Assembly: GCF_003176895.1 (NCBI RefSeq)
Contig: NZ_QGTD01000008.1
Span: 186,001 to 250,000, forward strand
Direction of reading: 5' to 3'
Source of the DNA: Gracilibacillus dipsosauri
GTDB lineage: Bacteria; Bacillota; Bacilli; Bacillales; Amphibacillaceae
DNA: 64,000 bases
Part shown: one piece after another, positions 22,657 through 33,082 of the stretch
Layout of the letters: every line of letters starts with the position of its first letter
How positions within the stretch are numbered: position 1 is the stretch's first letter
Translations under genes and position numbers: made by a program
The notes under the pieces: generated by a model
The model's database searches: none
The model's input: only the letters and a program-made list of their open reading frames with translations
What the model was told of the DNA's origin: nothing

Positions 22657-23357
22657 TTTGCGACCTGTTCAAGATTTCCGTTCTTATCCATGCGGAATTT
22701 AGGTACGGGTCGTGGTTGTTCTTCATCAAAGACTACCATTTTTCTGGCGCGTTCTACAATCTGCATAAAAGCCTGATAGTCTTCATGCATTGTTTGTAAT
22801 TCTTGTTCTAATTCTTGTACTCTTTTTCGGTGAGTTTCTAGCTGTGTTTGAAGTTGTTCTTTTTCTTGAATTAATCTTTCCATATTAGACTGGGAATATT
22901 TCATTTGTTGCTGTTCTTTCTTAAGGAATTGCAAATAGCGTATGACTTGACTCAAATCTAAGGAAGATTGAGGGGCCACATCTTGCATAGCAGGCTTGGT
23001 TTCTTCTTTTTTCCAATTCCAAATAAAGGAATCCTCTTGTGAACTATTATCAAATACCTCTTCTTCCTCTGGTAAATGAAGATTAGTAGTTGTTGTAGTA
23101 GTATTTTGCTCTTTGTTTGCGAGAGCCCTTTTTCGATCTTTTCGTTGTTTTTTTGCAATTTGAACCGCTTGTTCATAGCTTTGGCGAACTTCAGCATTCC
23201 ATCTGAATCCACAAGCAGCTGATGTACGGTTTAACTTGTCCCCTACTTCATCGAATGCTTTTAATTGTGTGCTCCCTTCCCTAATATGACGTAGCACAGT
23301 CTCTGCTAGTAGCAAATCATCCTCATGAGACCATGCATCCTGACGTACTTTGGCCAT
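22653..23357 (-). CDS. RsfA-family Myb/SANT transcription regulator
   Basis: RsfA is a prespore-specific regulator of sigma-F genes. This 234-residue protein has the family's N-terminal Myb/SANT-like domain (VRQDAWSHEDDLLLAETVLRHIREG to RTSAACGFRWN, about 3-55), a basic stretch, then a long C-terminal coiled coil (about 135-215, rich in Gln, Glu and Leu). Other members of this family (for example YlbO) share this form, so it may be a paralogue rather than RsfA itself. The ATG at 23357 follows AGGAG at 8 bp; a GTG at 23366 overlaps that site and is less likely. Confidence 0.8.
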   Translation of the reverse strand: MAKVRQDAWSHEDDLLLAETVLRHIREGSTQLKAFDEVGDKLNRTSAACGFRWNAEVRQSYEQAVQIAKKQRKDRKRALANKEQNTTTTTTNLHLPEEEEVFDNSSQEDSFIWNWKKEETKPAMQDVAPQSSLDLSQVIRYLQFLKKEQQQMKYSQSNMERLIQEKEQLQTQLETHRKRVQELEQELQTMHEDYQAFMQIVERARKMVVFDEEQPRPVPKFRMDKNGNLEQVAK

Positions 23358-23482
23358 TTCCTTCACTCCTTGTTTTTCTAATCAATAATTTTTGTGATAG
23401 ATTATATAGATCTAAACTAGATTCATAATCGTACGTGTTTGAGCTTATTCCTTATTGTGACCAGAAAAACAAGATTTAAACA

Positions 23483-24748
23483 TTACTTTTTTAAATTATC
23501 ATAAATTTGCTTAATATTTTTTTCGAATTTACCAGTTTCTTTTGGATGATAATATTGCTTATGTTTGATTTTGTCAGGTAGATATTGTTGCTTCACCCAC
23601 CCAGCATCATAAGCATGAGGATACTTATAATCAAGTCCTCTACCAAGTGCCTTTGCTCCTTGGTAATGTGCATCCTTTAAGTGTGCAGGTACCTCCCCAG
23701 TATCGCCTTTTCTAATATCAGATAAGGCGGCATCAATCGCCATGATCGCACTATTGGATTTAGGTGAAAGACATAGCTCTATAATTGCTGCAGATAGTGG
23801 AATTCTTGCTTCAGGAAATCCTACTCTCTCAGCAGATTCAATTGCAGAGAGTGTATGTGGGCCTGCCTGTGGATTTGCTAGTCCAATATCTTCATAGGCA
23901 CATACGAGCATTCTCCTTGCAATACTATCCAAATCCCCGGCTTCGATAAGCCTTGCTAAATAATGGAGGGCTGCATCTACATCACTTCCACGAATAGATT
24001 TCTGAAAGGCTGATAAAACATCATAATGTGCATCCCCGCCTTTATCATGAGAGAAGCTTTTCTTTTGCATGGACGCCTCTGCATTAGCTAAATTGATTAC
24101 AATCTTACCTTCTTCATTTTTCGGTGTAGAGTAGGCAGCAAGTTCTAATCCGTTTAATGCTGCTCTTAAATCACCATTTGCTGCATTTGCAAAATGTTCT
24201 TTTGCATCTTGTTGGAGGGAAATAGGGAGGGCTCCTAGCCCGTTTGTTGTATCGTGAATAGCTCGCTCTAAAGCTTCTAAAATATCCTCTTGCTCTAAAG
24301 GATAGAGTTCAAAAATATGAGACCTACTTCTAATAGCAGGGTTAATCGAATGATACGGATTGCTTGTAGTACAACCAATTAACGTGATTAGATTAGACTC
24401 AACGTGTGGAAGCAAGAAGTCTTGTTTGGCTTTATCCAAGCGATGCACCTCATCAAGTATGACGACAAGTTGACCAGACATTTTCGCTTCTTCTACCGCA
24501 ATTTGCATATCCTTTTTCTTATCAATCGCAGCGTTCAATAATTTATAGCGTAGGCTGAGGCTGTTTGCAATTCCAATTGCCATAGATGTTTTGCCTGTCC
24601 CTGGTGGACCGTATAATACCATAGAATGAAGTCTATTTGCCTCTACCATTCTTCTGATCATTTTACCCTCGCCAACAAGATGTTTTTGTCCGATTACATC
24701 ATCAATATGTTGAGGACGCATGCGAAATGCTAAAGGTTTACCTGACAC
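23483..24748 (-). CDS. rarA: Replication-associated recombination protein A
   Basis: RarA (MgsA) is a clamp-loader-like AAA+ ATPase acting at stalled replication forks. It shows PLAFRMRP at the N-terminus, Walker A YGPPGTGKTS, Walker B VVILDEVHRL, the sensor segment IGCTTSNP, and the C-terminal YKYPHAYD/QQYLPD region. I chose the GTG at 24748 (421 residues, MSGKPLAFRMRP). AAGGAAG lies 8 bp before it, and the longer ORF from 24787 adds 13 unconserved residues. Diverges from cymR. Confidence 0.93.
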   Translation of the reverse strand: MSGKPLAFRMRPQHIDDVIGQKHLVGEGKMIRRMVEANRLHSMVLYGPPGTGKTSMAIGIANSLSLRYKLLNAAIDKKKDMQIAVEEAKMSGQLVVILDEVHRLDKAKQDFLLPHVESNLITLIGCTTSNPYHSINPAIRSRSHIFELYPLEQEDILEALERAIHDTTNGLGALPISLQQDAKEHFANAANGDLRAALNGLELAAYSTPKNEEGKIVINLANAEASMQKKSFSHDKGGDAHYDVLSAFQKSIRGSDVDAALHYLARLIEAGDLDSIARRMLVCAYEDIGLANPQAGPHTLSAIESAERVGFPEARIPLSAAIIELCLSPKSNSAIMAIDAALSDIRKGDTGEVPAHLKDAHYQGAKALGRGLDYKYPHAYDAGWVKQQYLPDKIKHKQYYHPKETGKFEKNIKQIYDNLKK

Positions 24749-24826
24749 TAAGATCACTTCCTTATTAGAAATGGAGTTATTTAACACTATTTATGAGATA
24801 GAGTATTTGTATTATAAATATTACGC

Positions 24827-24855
24827 TTGACTTTTTTATCCTTTTTCTATATAAT
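24827..24855 (+). promoter_or_regulatory. Upstream promoter P1 of the cymR operon
   Basis: TTGACT (24827-24832) and TATAAT (24850-24855) with a 17-bp spacer, a near-consensus sigma-A promoter about 160 bp before cymR. Confidence 0.7.
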
Positions 24856-24915
24856 TATAGAATTTGCAAATAGATTATATTATTGGCATTCCCTTAAGCT
24901 TTTCCATAATCATTC

Positions 24916-24944
24916 TGCAATAAATCTATCATTCATGCTATAAT
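24916..24944 (+). promoter_or_regulatory. Possible second promoter P2 of the cymR operon
   Basis: TATAAT at 24939-24944 is preceded by TGC, an extended -10, while the -35 (TGCAAT at 24916-24921) is poor. Confidence 0.45.
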
Positions 24945-25014
24945 AGCAACTAATGACAAACTTTTCTAGACATAAGATAAATTTGATGGAGATATTTTAA
25001 AATGAGGTGTATGT

Positions 25015-25434
25015 ATGAAAATCTCGACAAAAGGTAGATATGGATTAACCATTATGATCGAATTAGCAAAACAAAATGGCAATGGACCCATTTCTCTAAA
25101 ATCGATTGCCAAAGAAAATAATTTATCAGAGCATTATTTAGAGCAATTAGTAGCTCCATTAAGAAATGCCAGCCTTGTGAAAAGTGTTCGTGGAGCTTAT
25201 GGAGGTTATGTGCTTGCAAAGGAACCAGATGATATTACTGCAGGGGATATTATACGTATATTAGAAGGTCCGATTACCCCTGTAGAGGGCATAGAAAATG
25301 AAGAGCCAGCAAAGCAAGAACTGTGGATTCGAATCCGTGATGCGGTCAAAGAAGTATTGGATACCACCACGTTACAGGATCTCTCCAACTATGGAGAGCA
25401 AGGAACACAGGACCCTTACATGTTCTATATTTAA
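25015..25434 (+). CDS. cymR: Cysteine metabolism repressor CymR (Rrf2 family)
   Basis: CymR represses sulfur-assimilation genes and works with CysK as a sensor of cysteine supply. The 139-residue protein starts MKISTKGRYGLTIMIELA and has the winged helix (SLKSIAKENNLSEHYLEQLVAPLRNASLVKSVRGAYGGY, about 30-67). It has no cysteine at all, so it cannot hold the Fe-S cluster of IscR-type Rrf2 proteins, as expected for CymR. The next gene, a cysteine desulfurase, starts 20 bp later. Confidence 0.93.
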   Translation: MKISTKGRYGLTIMIELAKQNGNGPISLKSIAKENNLSEHYLEQLVAPLRNASLVKSVRGAYGGYVLAKEPDDITAGDIIRILEGPITPVEGIENEEPAKQELWIRIRDAVKEVLDTTTLQDLSNYGEQGTQDPYMFYI

Positions 25435-25454
25435 GAGAGAAAGGCTGACAACGA

Positions 25455-27723
<2,269 letters not shown>

Positions 27724-27765
27724 TTTTTCGAGAAAATGCTTTAGTAATAAGTACTATAAGAAAGT

Positions 27766-27809
27766 GCGTATATTGATACAAATTTTAAGTATCAGTATAC
27801 GCCTTTTTG
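27766..27809 (+). terminator. Intrinsic terminator after mnmA
   Basis: GCGTATATTGATAC and GTATCAGTATACGC form a 14-bp stem with one mismatch, followed by CTTTTTG. It ends the cymR-mnmA operon. Confidence 0.85.
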
Positions 27810-27908
27810 TTTGTATATATTAATAAGAATGATCAAATTATCAGTATGAACTCCCCTCTCTTTGTTTTTTCATTAAAATCAAGTAAAATAGGTGCATGGA
27901 GGTTTTAA

Positions 27909-28577
27909 ATGATGAAAGAAATGGACCAAGGAATACAATATATGAAAGAAGGTAAGCTTGAAGAAGCGGCCAAGTACTTTACAGGAGCAATAGAACAAAA
28001 CCCAAACGACCCAATACATTATATAAATTTTGGAAACTTACTTTTACATATGAAAGACTATGGGCGTGCCCAGAAGTTTTATCAAAAGGCGACTCAATTA
28101 GATGAAGAAGCAGCCACCGCTTTTTATGGCTTAGGCAACGTTTATTTTGAACAAGATGAATTTAATGACGCGAGAGTCAATTTTCAAAAGGCATTAACAT
28201 TAGGACTTGATGAAGCGGATGTCTATTTTATGCTTGGATTGTCTTGTTTATATGATGAGAAATTCAAGCATGCGTTACCATACTTACAACGAGCCACCGA
28301 ATTAAATGGAGAGGATGCAGATGTCTGGTTCCAATATGGTCTTGCCCTGGCCCAAACAGAACAATTAACCAATGCAAAAGAAGTTTTTATAAAAGTATTA
28401 GAGCTTGAAACAAATCATAGTGATGCCCACTATAATTTAGGGGTTATTAGCTTGTTTAATGAGAACATCCAAGAGGCGTTAGCACACTTTACTAGAGCGC
28501 TCGAAATTCAGCCTGAACATATTCTTGCGGCTAACGGGAAGAATCAAATCGAAAAAATGCTTGCAGATAATGAGTGA
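27909..28577 (+). CDS. Tetratricopeptide repeat protein (YrrB-like)
   Basis: The 222-residue protein consists almost wholly of about six 34-residue TPR units (for example GKLEEAAKYFTGAIEQNPND and DYGRAQKFYQKATQLDEEA), with no signal or membrane segment. It is a likely protein-interaction scaffold. Its partner is unknown. The position between mnmA and recD2 matches yrrB of B. subtilis. GGAGG precedes the ATG at 27909; ATG 27912 is an equal alternative. recD2 follows after 17 bp. Confidence 0.88.
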   Translation: MMKEMDQGIQYMKEGKLEEAAKYFTGAIEQNPNDPIHYINFGNLLLHMKDYGRAQKFYQKATQLDEEAATAFYGLGNVYFEQDEFNDARVNFQKALTLGLDEADVYFMLGLSCLYDEKFKHALPYLQRATELNGEDADVWFQYGLALAQTEQLTNAKEVFIKVLELETNHSDAHYNLGVISLFNENIQEALAHFTRALEIQPEHILAANGKNQIEKMLADNE

Positions 28578-28594
28578 ATAAAGGGGTATAGGCA

Positions 28595-30985
28595 ATGTCA
28601 ACAGATCCAATTGTTGAACAAAAAAATTTTATAAAAGGGGAAATGATCCATACCATATTCGAAAATAAACAAGAGCATTTTTCGATAGCAAAGATCAAAG
28701 TATTGGAAACAAATCAAGAGCTTTCTGAAAAAGAGATTGTTGTAAAAGGGTATTTTCGAAGATTAGATCCAGGAGAAACGTATGAATTTTATGGAAGAAT
28801 GGTTGAGCATAAACGATTTGGACGACAATTTCAAGTGGATAGCTACCAACGATTTCTGCCTGAATCAAAGGAAGGTGTCATTGCTTATTTATCTAGTGAT
28901 TTATTTCCCGGTATTGGTAAAAAAACAGCAGAAAGAATAGTAACGGTATTAGGAGAAGCGGCCTTATCCAAAATTTTAAATGACCAATCTGTATTGGAAC
29001 AGGTCAATGGATTACCTAAAGACAAACAAGAGAAAATATATCAAATATTACATGAAAACCAGGGTTTTGAGCATATAGTAATAGAATTATCTAAATATGG
29101 TTTCGGATTAAAAATGGCACAAAAAATGTACAGCGCCTATCGTGAGAAGACATTGGAGTATCTCATCGAAAATCCTTATTTATTTGTGTTTGAAGTGGAA
29201 GGTTTCGGCTTTTTAAGAGCAGATCAAATTGCCCGTCAAAATGGGATTACAGTAGACCATCCAACAAGACTACAGGCAGCTTGTATCTTTGTATTACAAA
29301 ATAGTATACAGGATGGAAATGTCTATTTGCCTATGGATGTTTTACTTGGTGAAATGGATCAACTTCTTCAAGGGGAAGAAAATAATATAGAAGCAGAGAA
29401 GTTGACTGCTGAAATTGTGGAACTAAATAAGAAAAAAGAAATTATTGTGACAGATAAAAAGGCATATTTGCCTTCACTTTATTATTCTGAAACAGGATTT
29501 TGTGCGCAAGTGAAGCGAATTGCGGACAAGAGCCAAGAAAAGGCTTTTACCGATGCAGAGCTTTTGAAAATAGTTGGAGATATTGAAGAAAAAGAAACCA
29601 TAAGCTACGGAAAAGAACAATACGAGGCAATAGAAACAGCCTTGTCGGAAAAAATAATGATTTTAACAGGTGGTCCAGGGACAGGGAAAACAACAGTAAT
29701 CAAGGGTATTATTAATGCTTATGCTCAGATACATGACTTTTCAATTGATAAGGCCGATTATGATGACAGTGAGGAATACCCTTTTATACTTACTGCACCG
29801 ACTGGAAGAGCAGCAAAAAGACTTAAGGAATCCACTGGCATAGAGAGTATGACTATTCATCGATTACTAGGCTGGGATGGACATGAAACTTTCGATAAGG
29901 ATGAAAACAATCGAATTACAGGGAAAATAATTGTCATCGATGAGTTTTCGATGGTAGACATATGGCTTGCTTATCAATTGTTCCGAGCTATACCTAGTGA
30001 TATGCAAGTCTTGATCGTCGGTGATGAAGATCAATTACCATCTGTTGGACCTGGTCAAGTTTTGGCAGATTTATTGGCAAGTAAAGTAGTAAAGTCCATT
30101 CAGCTAACAGAAGTATATCGCCAAAAGGAAGGGTCAAAAATAATCCAGCTTGCTCACGAGATTAAAAATGGTCAGGTGGAGAAAGAAACGCTTGTGAAAG
30201 CTAATGATTTTAATTTTTTTAAATGTTCTGATTATCAGGTTGTCGATATTGTGAAGCAAATAGTGAAAAAGGCACACGATAAAGGTGTCGATCTACGACA
30301 AATTCAAGTGCTTGCACCAATGTATCGATCAAAGGCAGGAATCCATCGATTAAACGAAGAACTACAAAAAGTGTTAAATCCTTCCGTGCCTGGTAGAAGA
30401 GAAATGCGTTTTGGAGAGATGGTTTTCCGAAAAGGAGATAAAGTGATCCAGCTCGTTAATCAGCCCGAGGATGGAGTTTTCAATGGGGATATTGGAGAGG
30501 TAGTAGCCATTTTTGAAAAGGATGAAAATATGGAGCAAGAGGAACAAGTAGTGGTGGCCTTTGAAGACCGAGAGGTTCCTTATGCTAAAACAGATTTAAT
30601 GAATTTAATGCATGCTTATTGTACGTCAATTCATAAATCTCAAGGGAGCGAGTTTGCTATTGTTATACTTCCAATTATTAGGGGGTATAACCGAATGCTT
30701 CGAAAAAACTTAATTTATACAGCTATCACTCGTGCTAAGCAATCGCTTGTCATTTGCGGAGATGAGGATGCATTTTTAAAAGGGGTGCTAACAGAGGATA
30801 CCAATCAACGCTACTCTTCCTTAGTGGAGTTTTTACAAGAACTTTTTGGCATGGAGAAGAAGGAAGAGCTTAAGGAAATAGAAAGTGACGATGAAACAGC
30901 TACTGAAAAGACAGCAGATGAGTTGCTATTACAGGTGAAGGTTGGCCAAGAGGATTTTTCGCCTTATGATTTTATGGAAGATTAA
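28595..30985 (+). CDS. recD2: ATP-dependent RecD-like DNA helicase RecD2
   Basis: RecD2 is a 5'-3' superfamily 1B helicase found in bacteria without RecBCD and involved in fork stability and repair. The 796-residue protein has an N-terminal OB-like region and helix-hairpin-helix segments (FPGIGKKTAERIV, about 104-116), Walker A GGPGTGKTTVIKG (about 355-367), Walker B VIDEFSMVD, GDEDQLPSVGPG, and motif VI TAITRAKQSLVICG. Full length. Nothing gene-like follows until 31.5 kb. Confidence 0.96.
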   Translation: MSTDPIVEQKNFIKGEMIHTIFENKQEHFSIAKIKVLETNQELSEKEIVVKGYFRRLDPGETYEFYGRMVEHKRFGRQFQVDSYQRFLPESKEGVIAYLSSDLFPGIGKKTAERIVTVLGEAALSKILNDQSVLEQVNGLPKDKQEKIYQILHENQGFEHIVIELSKYGFGLKMAQKMYSAYREKTLEYLIENPYLFVFEVEGFGFLRADQIARQNGITVDHPTRLQAACIFVLQNSIQDGNVYLPMDVLLGEMDQLLQGEENNIEAEKLTAEIVELNKKKEIIVTDKKAYLPSLYYSETGFCAQVKRIADKSQEKAFTDAELLKIVGDIEEKETISYGKEQYEAIETALSEKIMILTGGPGTGKTTVIKGIINAYAQIHDFSIDKADYDDSEEYPFILTAPTGRAAKRLKESTGIESMTIHRLLGWDGHETFDKDENNRITGKIIVIDEFSMVDIWLAYQLFRAIPSDMQVLIVGDEDQLPSVGPGQVLADLLASKVVKSIQLTEVYRQKEGSKIIQLAHEIKNGQVEKETLVKANDFNFFKCSDYQVVDIVKQIVKKAHDKGVDLRQIQVLAPMYRSKAGIHRLNEELQKVLNPSVPGRREMRFGEMVFRKGDKVIQLVNQPEDGVFNGDIGEVVAIFEKDENMEQEEQVVVAFEDREVPYAKTDLMNLMHAYCTSIHKSQGSEFAIVILPIIRGYNRMLRKNLIYTAITRAKQSLVICGDEDAFLKGVLTEDTNQRYSSLVEFLQELFGMEKKEELKEIESDDETATEKTADELLLQVKVGQEDFSPYDFMED

Positions 30986-31107
30986 GTGAAGATTTATTGG
31001 AAATTAGCTGTGCTACTTATTCTAATAGTTTCACTAATTAACAGGTTTCCGAGGTGGCGGTTGTTTTGAACAATATATCACAGTTGCATGCTGTACAAAT
31101 CTTAATT

Positions 31108-31310
31108 AAGTACTGATTTGAGATGAGGACTAGCGAAAATGGTACTTATAACAGTTTTAAGTACCAATTTGAGACGAGGACTAGCAAAATGGTACTTATT
31201 ACAGTTTTAAGTACCAATTTGAGATGAGGACTAGCGAAAATGGTACTTATTACAGTTTTAAGTACTAATTTGAGATGAGGACTAGCGAAAATGGCTCTTA
31301 TGGCAGCCCC
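31108..31310 (+). repeat. Four tandem 51-bp imperfect hairpin repeats
   Basis: Units at 31108-31158, 31159-31208 (50 bp), 31209-31259 and 31260-31310 begin with AAGTAC and share TTTGAGAYGAGGACTAGC. Within each of the first three, AAGTACCAATTT-like and AAAATGGTACTT-like arms are near-inverted repeats around GAGATGAGGACTAGCG, so each could fold as a hairpin; the fourth has a degenerate right arm (GGCTCTT). The whole stretch 30986-31516 holds no other feature. A minus-strand ORF here only reflects the repeat. Confidence 0.9.
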
Positions 31311-31516
31311 ACTGTTAGAGCTTTTCCATACAGGCGTTTGGCATAACAAGTATCAATCATAAAACCTTCACTCACTCATTGAATACATTGTTTCCACAAT
31401 AGAAAAAAAGTACGGCAAAAGATCATTTCTTTCATTTATCCATCCTTATGATGTGTATAAAAATCCTTATTATGGAAAGGATGTATGGTAAAAACGTAAG
31501 AAATGAGGGAACTTTG

Positions 31517-31705
31517 GTGATTTGCCCAAACTGCAGAAGCAAGGATATTGGAATTATTGGGACTAACCAGTATTATTGCTGGAATTGTTATATAGAGCTA
31601 TCAATACAAAATGATCTCCTTCACCTTCACGAAGTAGAAATGGATGGTTCCTTAAGCTCTTTAGATGACCTTTTTTCCGATGAGGAAAGAAGAGTAGAGA
31701 GGTAA
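31517..31705 (+). CDS. Small zinc-ribbon-like protein (YrzR-like)
   Basis: A short protein of about 62 residues opens with CPNCRSKDIGIIG and has CWNC 17 residues further on, a four-cysteine zinc-ribbon pattern, followed by an acidic C-terminus. Function unknown. The GTG at 31517 has GAGGGA 6 bp before it; TTG 31514 and the ATG at 31448 are alternatives, the last having no ribosome site. Its stop overlaps the ATG of the permease gene, and B. subtilis has yrzR in this place. Confidence 0.75.
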   Translation: MICPNCRSKDIGIIGTNQYYCWNCYIELSIQNDLLHLHEVEMDGSLSSLDDLFSDEERRVER

Positions 31706-32784
31706 TGATGATGAAGAATCAAGCAAAAAAGGTTCGCATTGCGCTTCAGTTAATCATCCTTTGCCTTGCCGTACTCTTTTTCTATCTATTAATCATTTTA
31801 TTCCCATTTTATAAAAGCTTATTGCTCATGTTTTTTCAAATTATCCTACCTTTTCTCATAGCGGGTTTGATAGCATATTTATTGCACCCAGTTGTTGAGA
31901 AGATTCATCAATACAATATTCCACGAACAATCGCTATATTACTAATTTATTTATTCTTCTTTCTAATAGCTGGTCTAGGAATCTATTTCTATTTTCCGAC
32001 GATCGTAAGACAATTAAATGAGTTCAGACTGAACATTCCACAATTAATCGAGTCCTATCAGACCTTTTTATATAGTATTTATGATCAAACATCATTTTTG
32101 CCAGAAGGCTTTCATGATAAATTAGATGAATTTTTTCTTAACATAGAGAATAGGCTTGGCAATATCTTCACAGCGATAATGGATAATATTCCAATGGTTT
32201 TTGATGTGTTTGTCATGATTGCCGTAATCCCCATTTTGTCTTTTTATTTTTTAAAGGATTACAGCCGTTTGGAAAAAGGGGTACTCAAGCTAATACCTAC
32301 TAGATATCATGCCTTTACAAAAAGATTAGCAAATGAAATGGAAGAGAGTTTAGGTCAATATATTCGAGGGCAAATTTTAGTTTGCTTCTTAGTCGGCTTT
32401 ATTGCCTACTTATTATTAAAATGGATTGGAATGGAATATTCCATCCTACTCGGGGTTATTATTGGTTTAACCAACTTCATTCCATATTTTGGTCCAATTA
32501 TTGGTGCCATTCCTGCACTTTTAATCGCCTTTACGATTTCGACTAAAATGGTGTTATTCGTATTGCTTGTCATTTTAGCTGTTCAGCTTACAGAAGGGAA
32601 TCTGCTTTCTCCTTTTATTGTTGGTAAAAGTATTCGCATCCATCCTGTTTATATCATTCTTGCATTATTTATTGCAGCAAAAGTGGGAGGAGTGATTGGA
32701 ATGATCCTAGCCGTTCCTTTATTAGCAATCGGGAGAGTGGCGGTCCCGCTTATTTACCGACAGATGAAACAAATTGACAGATAG
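31705..32784 (+). CDS. AI-2E family membrane permease (YrrI-like)
   Basis: The 359-residue protein has 7-8 predicted membrane helices and the AI-2E transporter (UPF0118) motifs: FLIAGLIAYLLHPVVEKI near the N-terminus, PILSFYFLKDY, and in the C-terminal half GLTNFIPYFGPIIGAIPA and the EGNLLSPFIVGKSIRIHP block. Family members export small molecules or act as Na+/H+ antiporters; the substrate here is unknown. Translationally linked to the zinc-ribbon gene by a TAATG overlap. Confidence 0.88.
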   Translation: MMMKNQAKKVRIALQLIILCLAVLFFYLLIILFPFYKSLLLMFFQIILPFLIAGLIAYLLHPVVEKIHQYNIPRTIAILLIYLFFFLIAGLGIYFYFPTIVRQLNEFRLNIPQLIESYQTFLYSIYDQTSFLPEGFHDKLDEFFLNIENRLGNIFTAIMDNIPMVFDVFVMIAVIPILSFYFLKDYSRLEKGVLKLIPTRYHAFTKRLANEMEESLGQYIRGQILVCFLVGFIAYLLLKWIGMEYSILLGVIIGLTNFIPYFGPIIGAIPALLIAFTISTKMVLFVLLVILAVQLTEGNLLSPFIVGKSIRIHPVYIILALFIAAKVGGVIGMILAVPLLAIGRVAVPLIYRQMKQIDR

Positions 32785-32802
32785 CCATTTTTTCAATATA
32801 AT
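32774..32802 (+). promoter_or_regulatory. Promoter of the alaS T-box leader
   Basis: TTGACA (32774-32779), 17-bp spacer, TATAAT (32797-32802): consensus sigma-A promoter. The -35 lies within the last codons of the permease gene. Confidence 0.85.
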
Positions 32803-32808
32803 ATCCTA

Positions 32809-33058
32809 GCGAAGTCATATAACGGAAAAACGATGAAAAACATGAGTAGGTAGCTAACATTTCTAGAGAGGAATTTCCTTGGCTGGAAGAAATTCTAATG
32901 CACTGGTTACTGAAGCTAGTTTGAAGTGCAGTTTAATCACTGCCGGTGGTATCCACGTTACGGATCGAAAGATGATAGCTTTGGAATAAAGCTATAATTA
33001 GGGTGGTACCGCGGAAACTCTCGTCCCTTTGCTTTATAGCAGGGATGGGAGTTTTTTT
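32809..33058 (+). ncRNA. T-box leader controlling alaS
   Basis: T-box landmarks are AGTAGGTAG (about 32844), AGAGAGGAATTTCC, the GGCTGGAAG apical loop, and the T-box AGGGTGGTACCGCG at 33000-33013. A terminator follows: AAACTCTCGTCCCT pairs with AGGGATGGGAGTTT, then a T-run ends near 33058. Low charging of tRNA-Ala should permit read-through into alaS. The Ala specifier codon was not placed with confidence. Confidence 0.9.
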
Positions 33059-33082
33059 ACTATAAAACGGAGGTATAATAAA

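Noticed and set aside
31108-31310. Possible CRISPR array
   Set aside because: Units are directly adjacent with no unique spacers, the whole unit is conserved, and there are no cas genes.
31146-31349. Minus-strand 67-codon ORF with a repeated FASPHLKLVLKTVIST motif
   Set aside because: It is only a translation of the 51-bp tandem repeats; no ribosome site, and the 50-bp unit shifts its frame.
33029-33082. N-terminal extension of alaS
   Set aside because: The extension is encoded by the T-box terminator; the normal AlaRS start with GGAGGT is at 33083.
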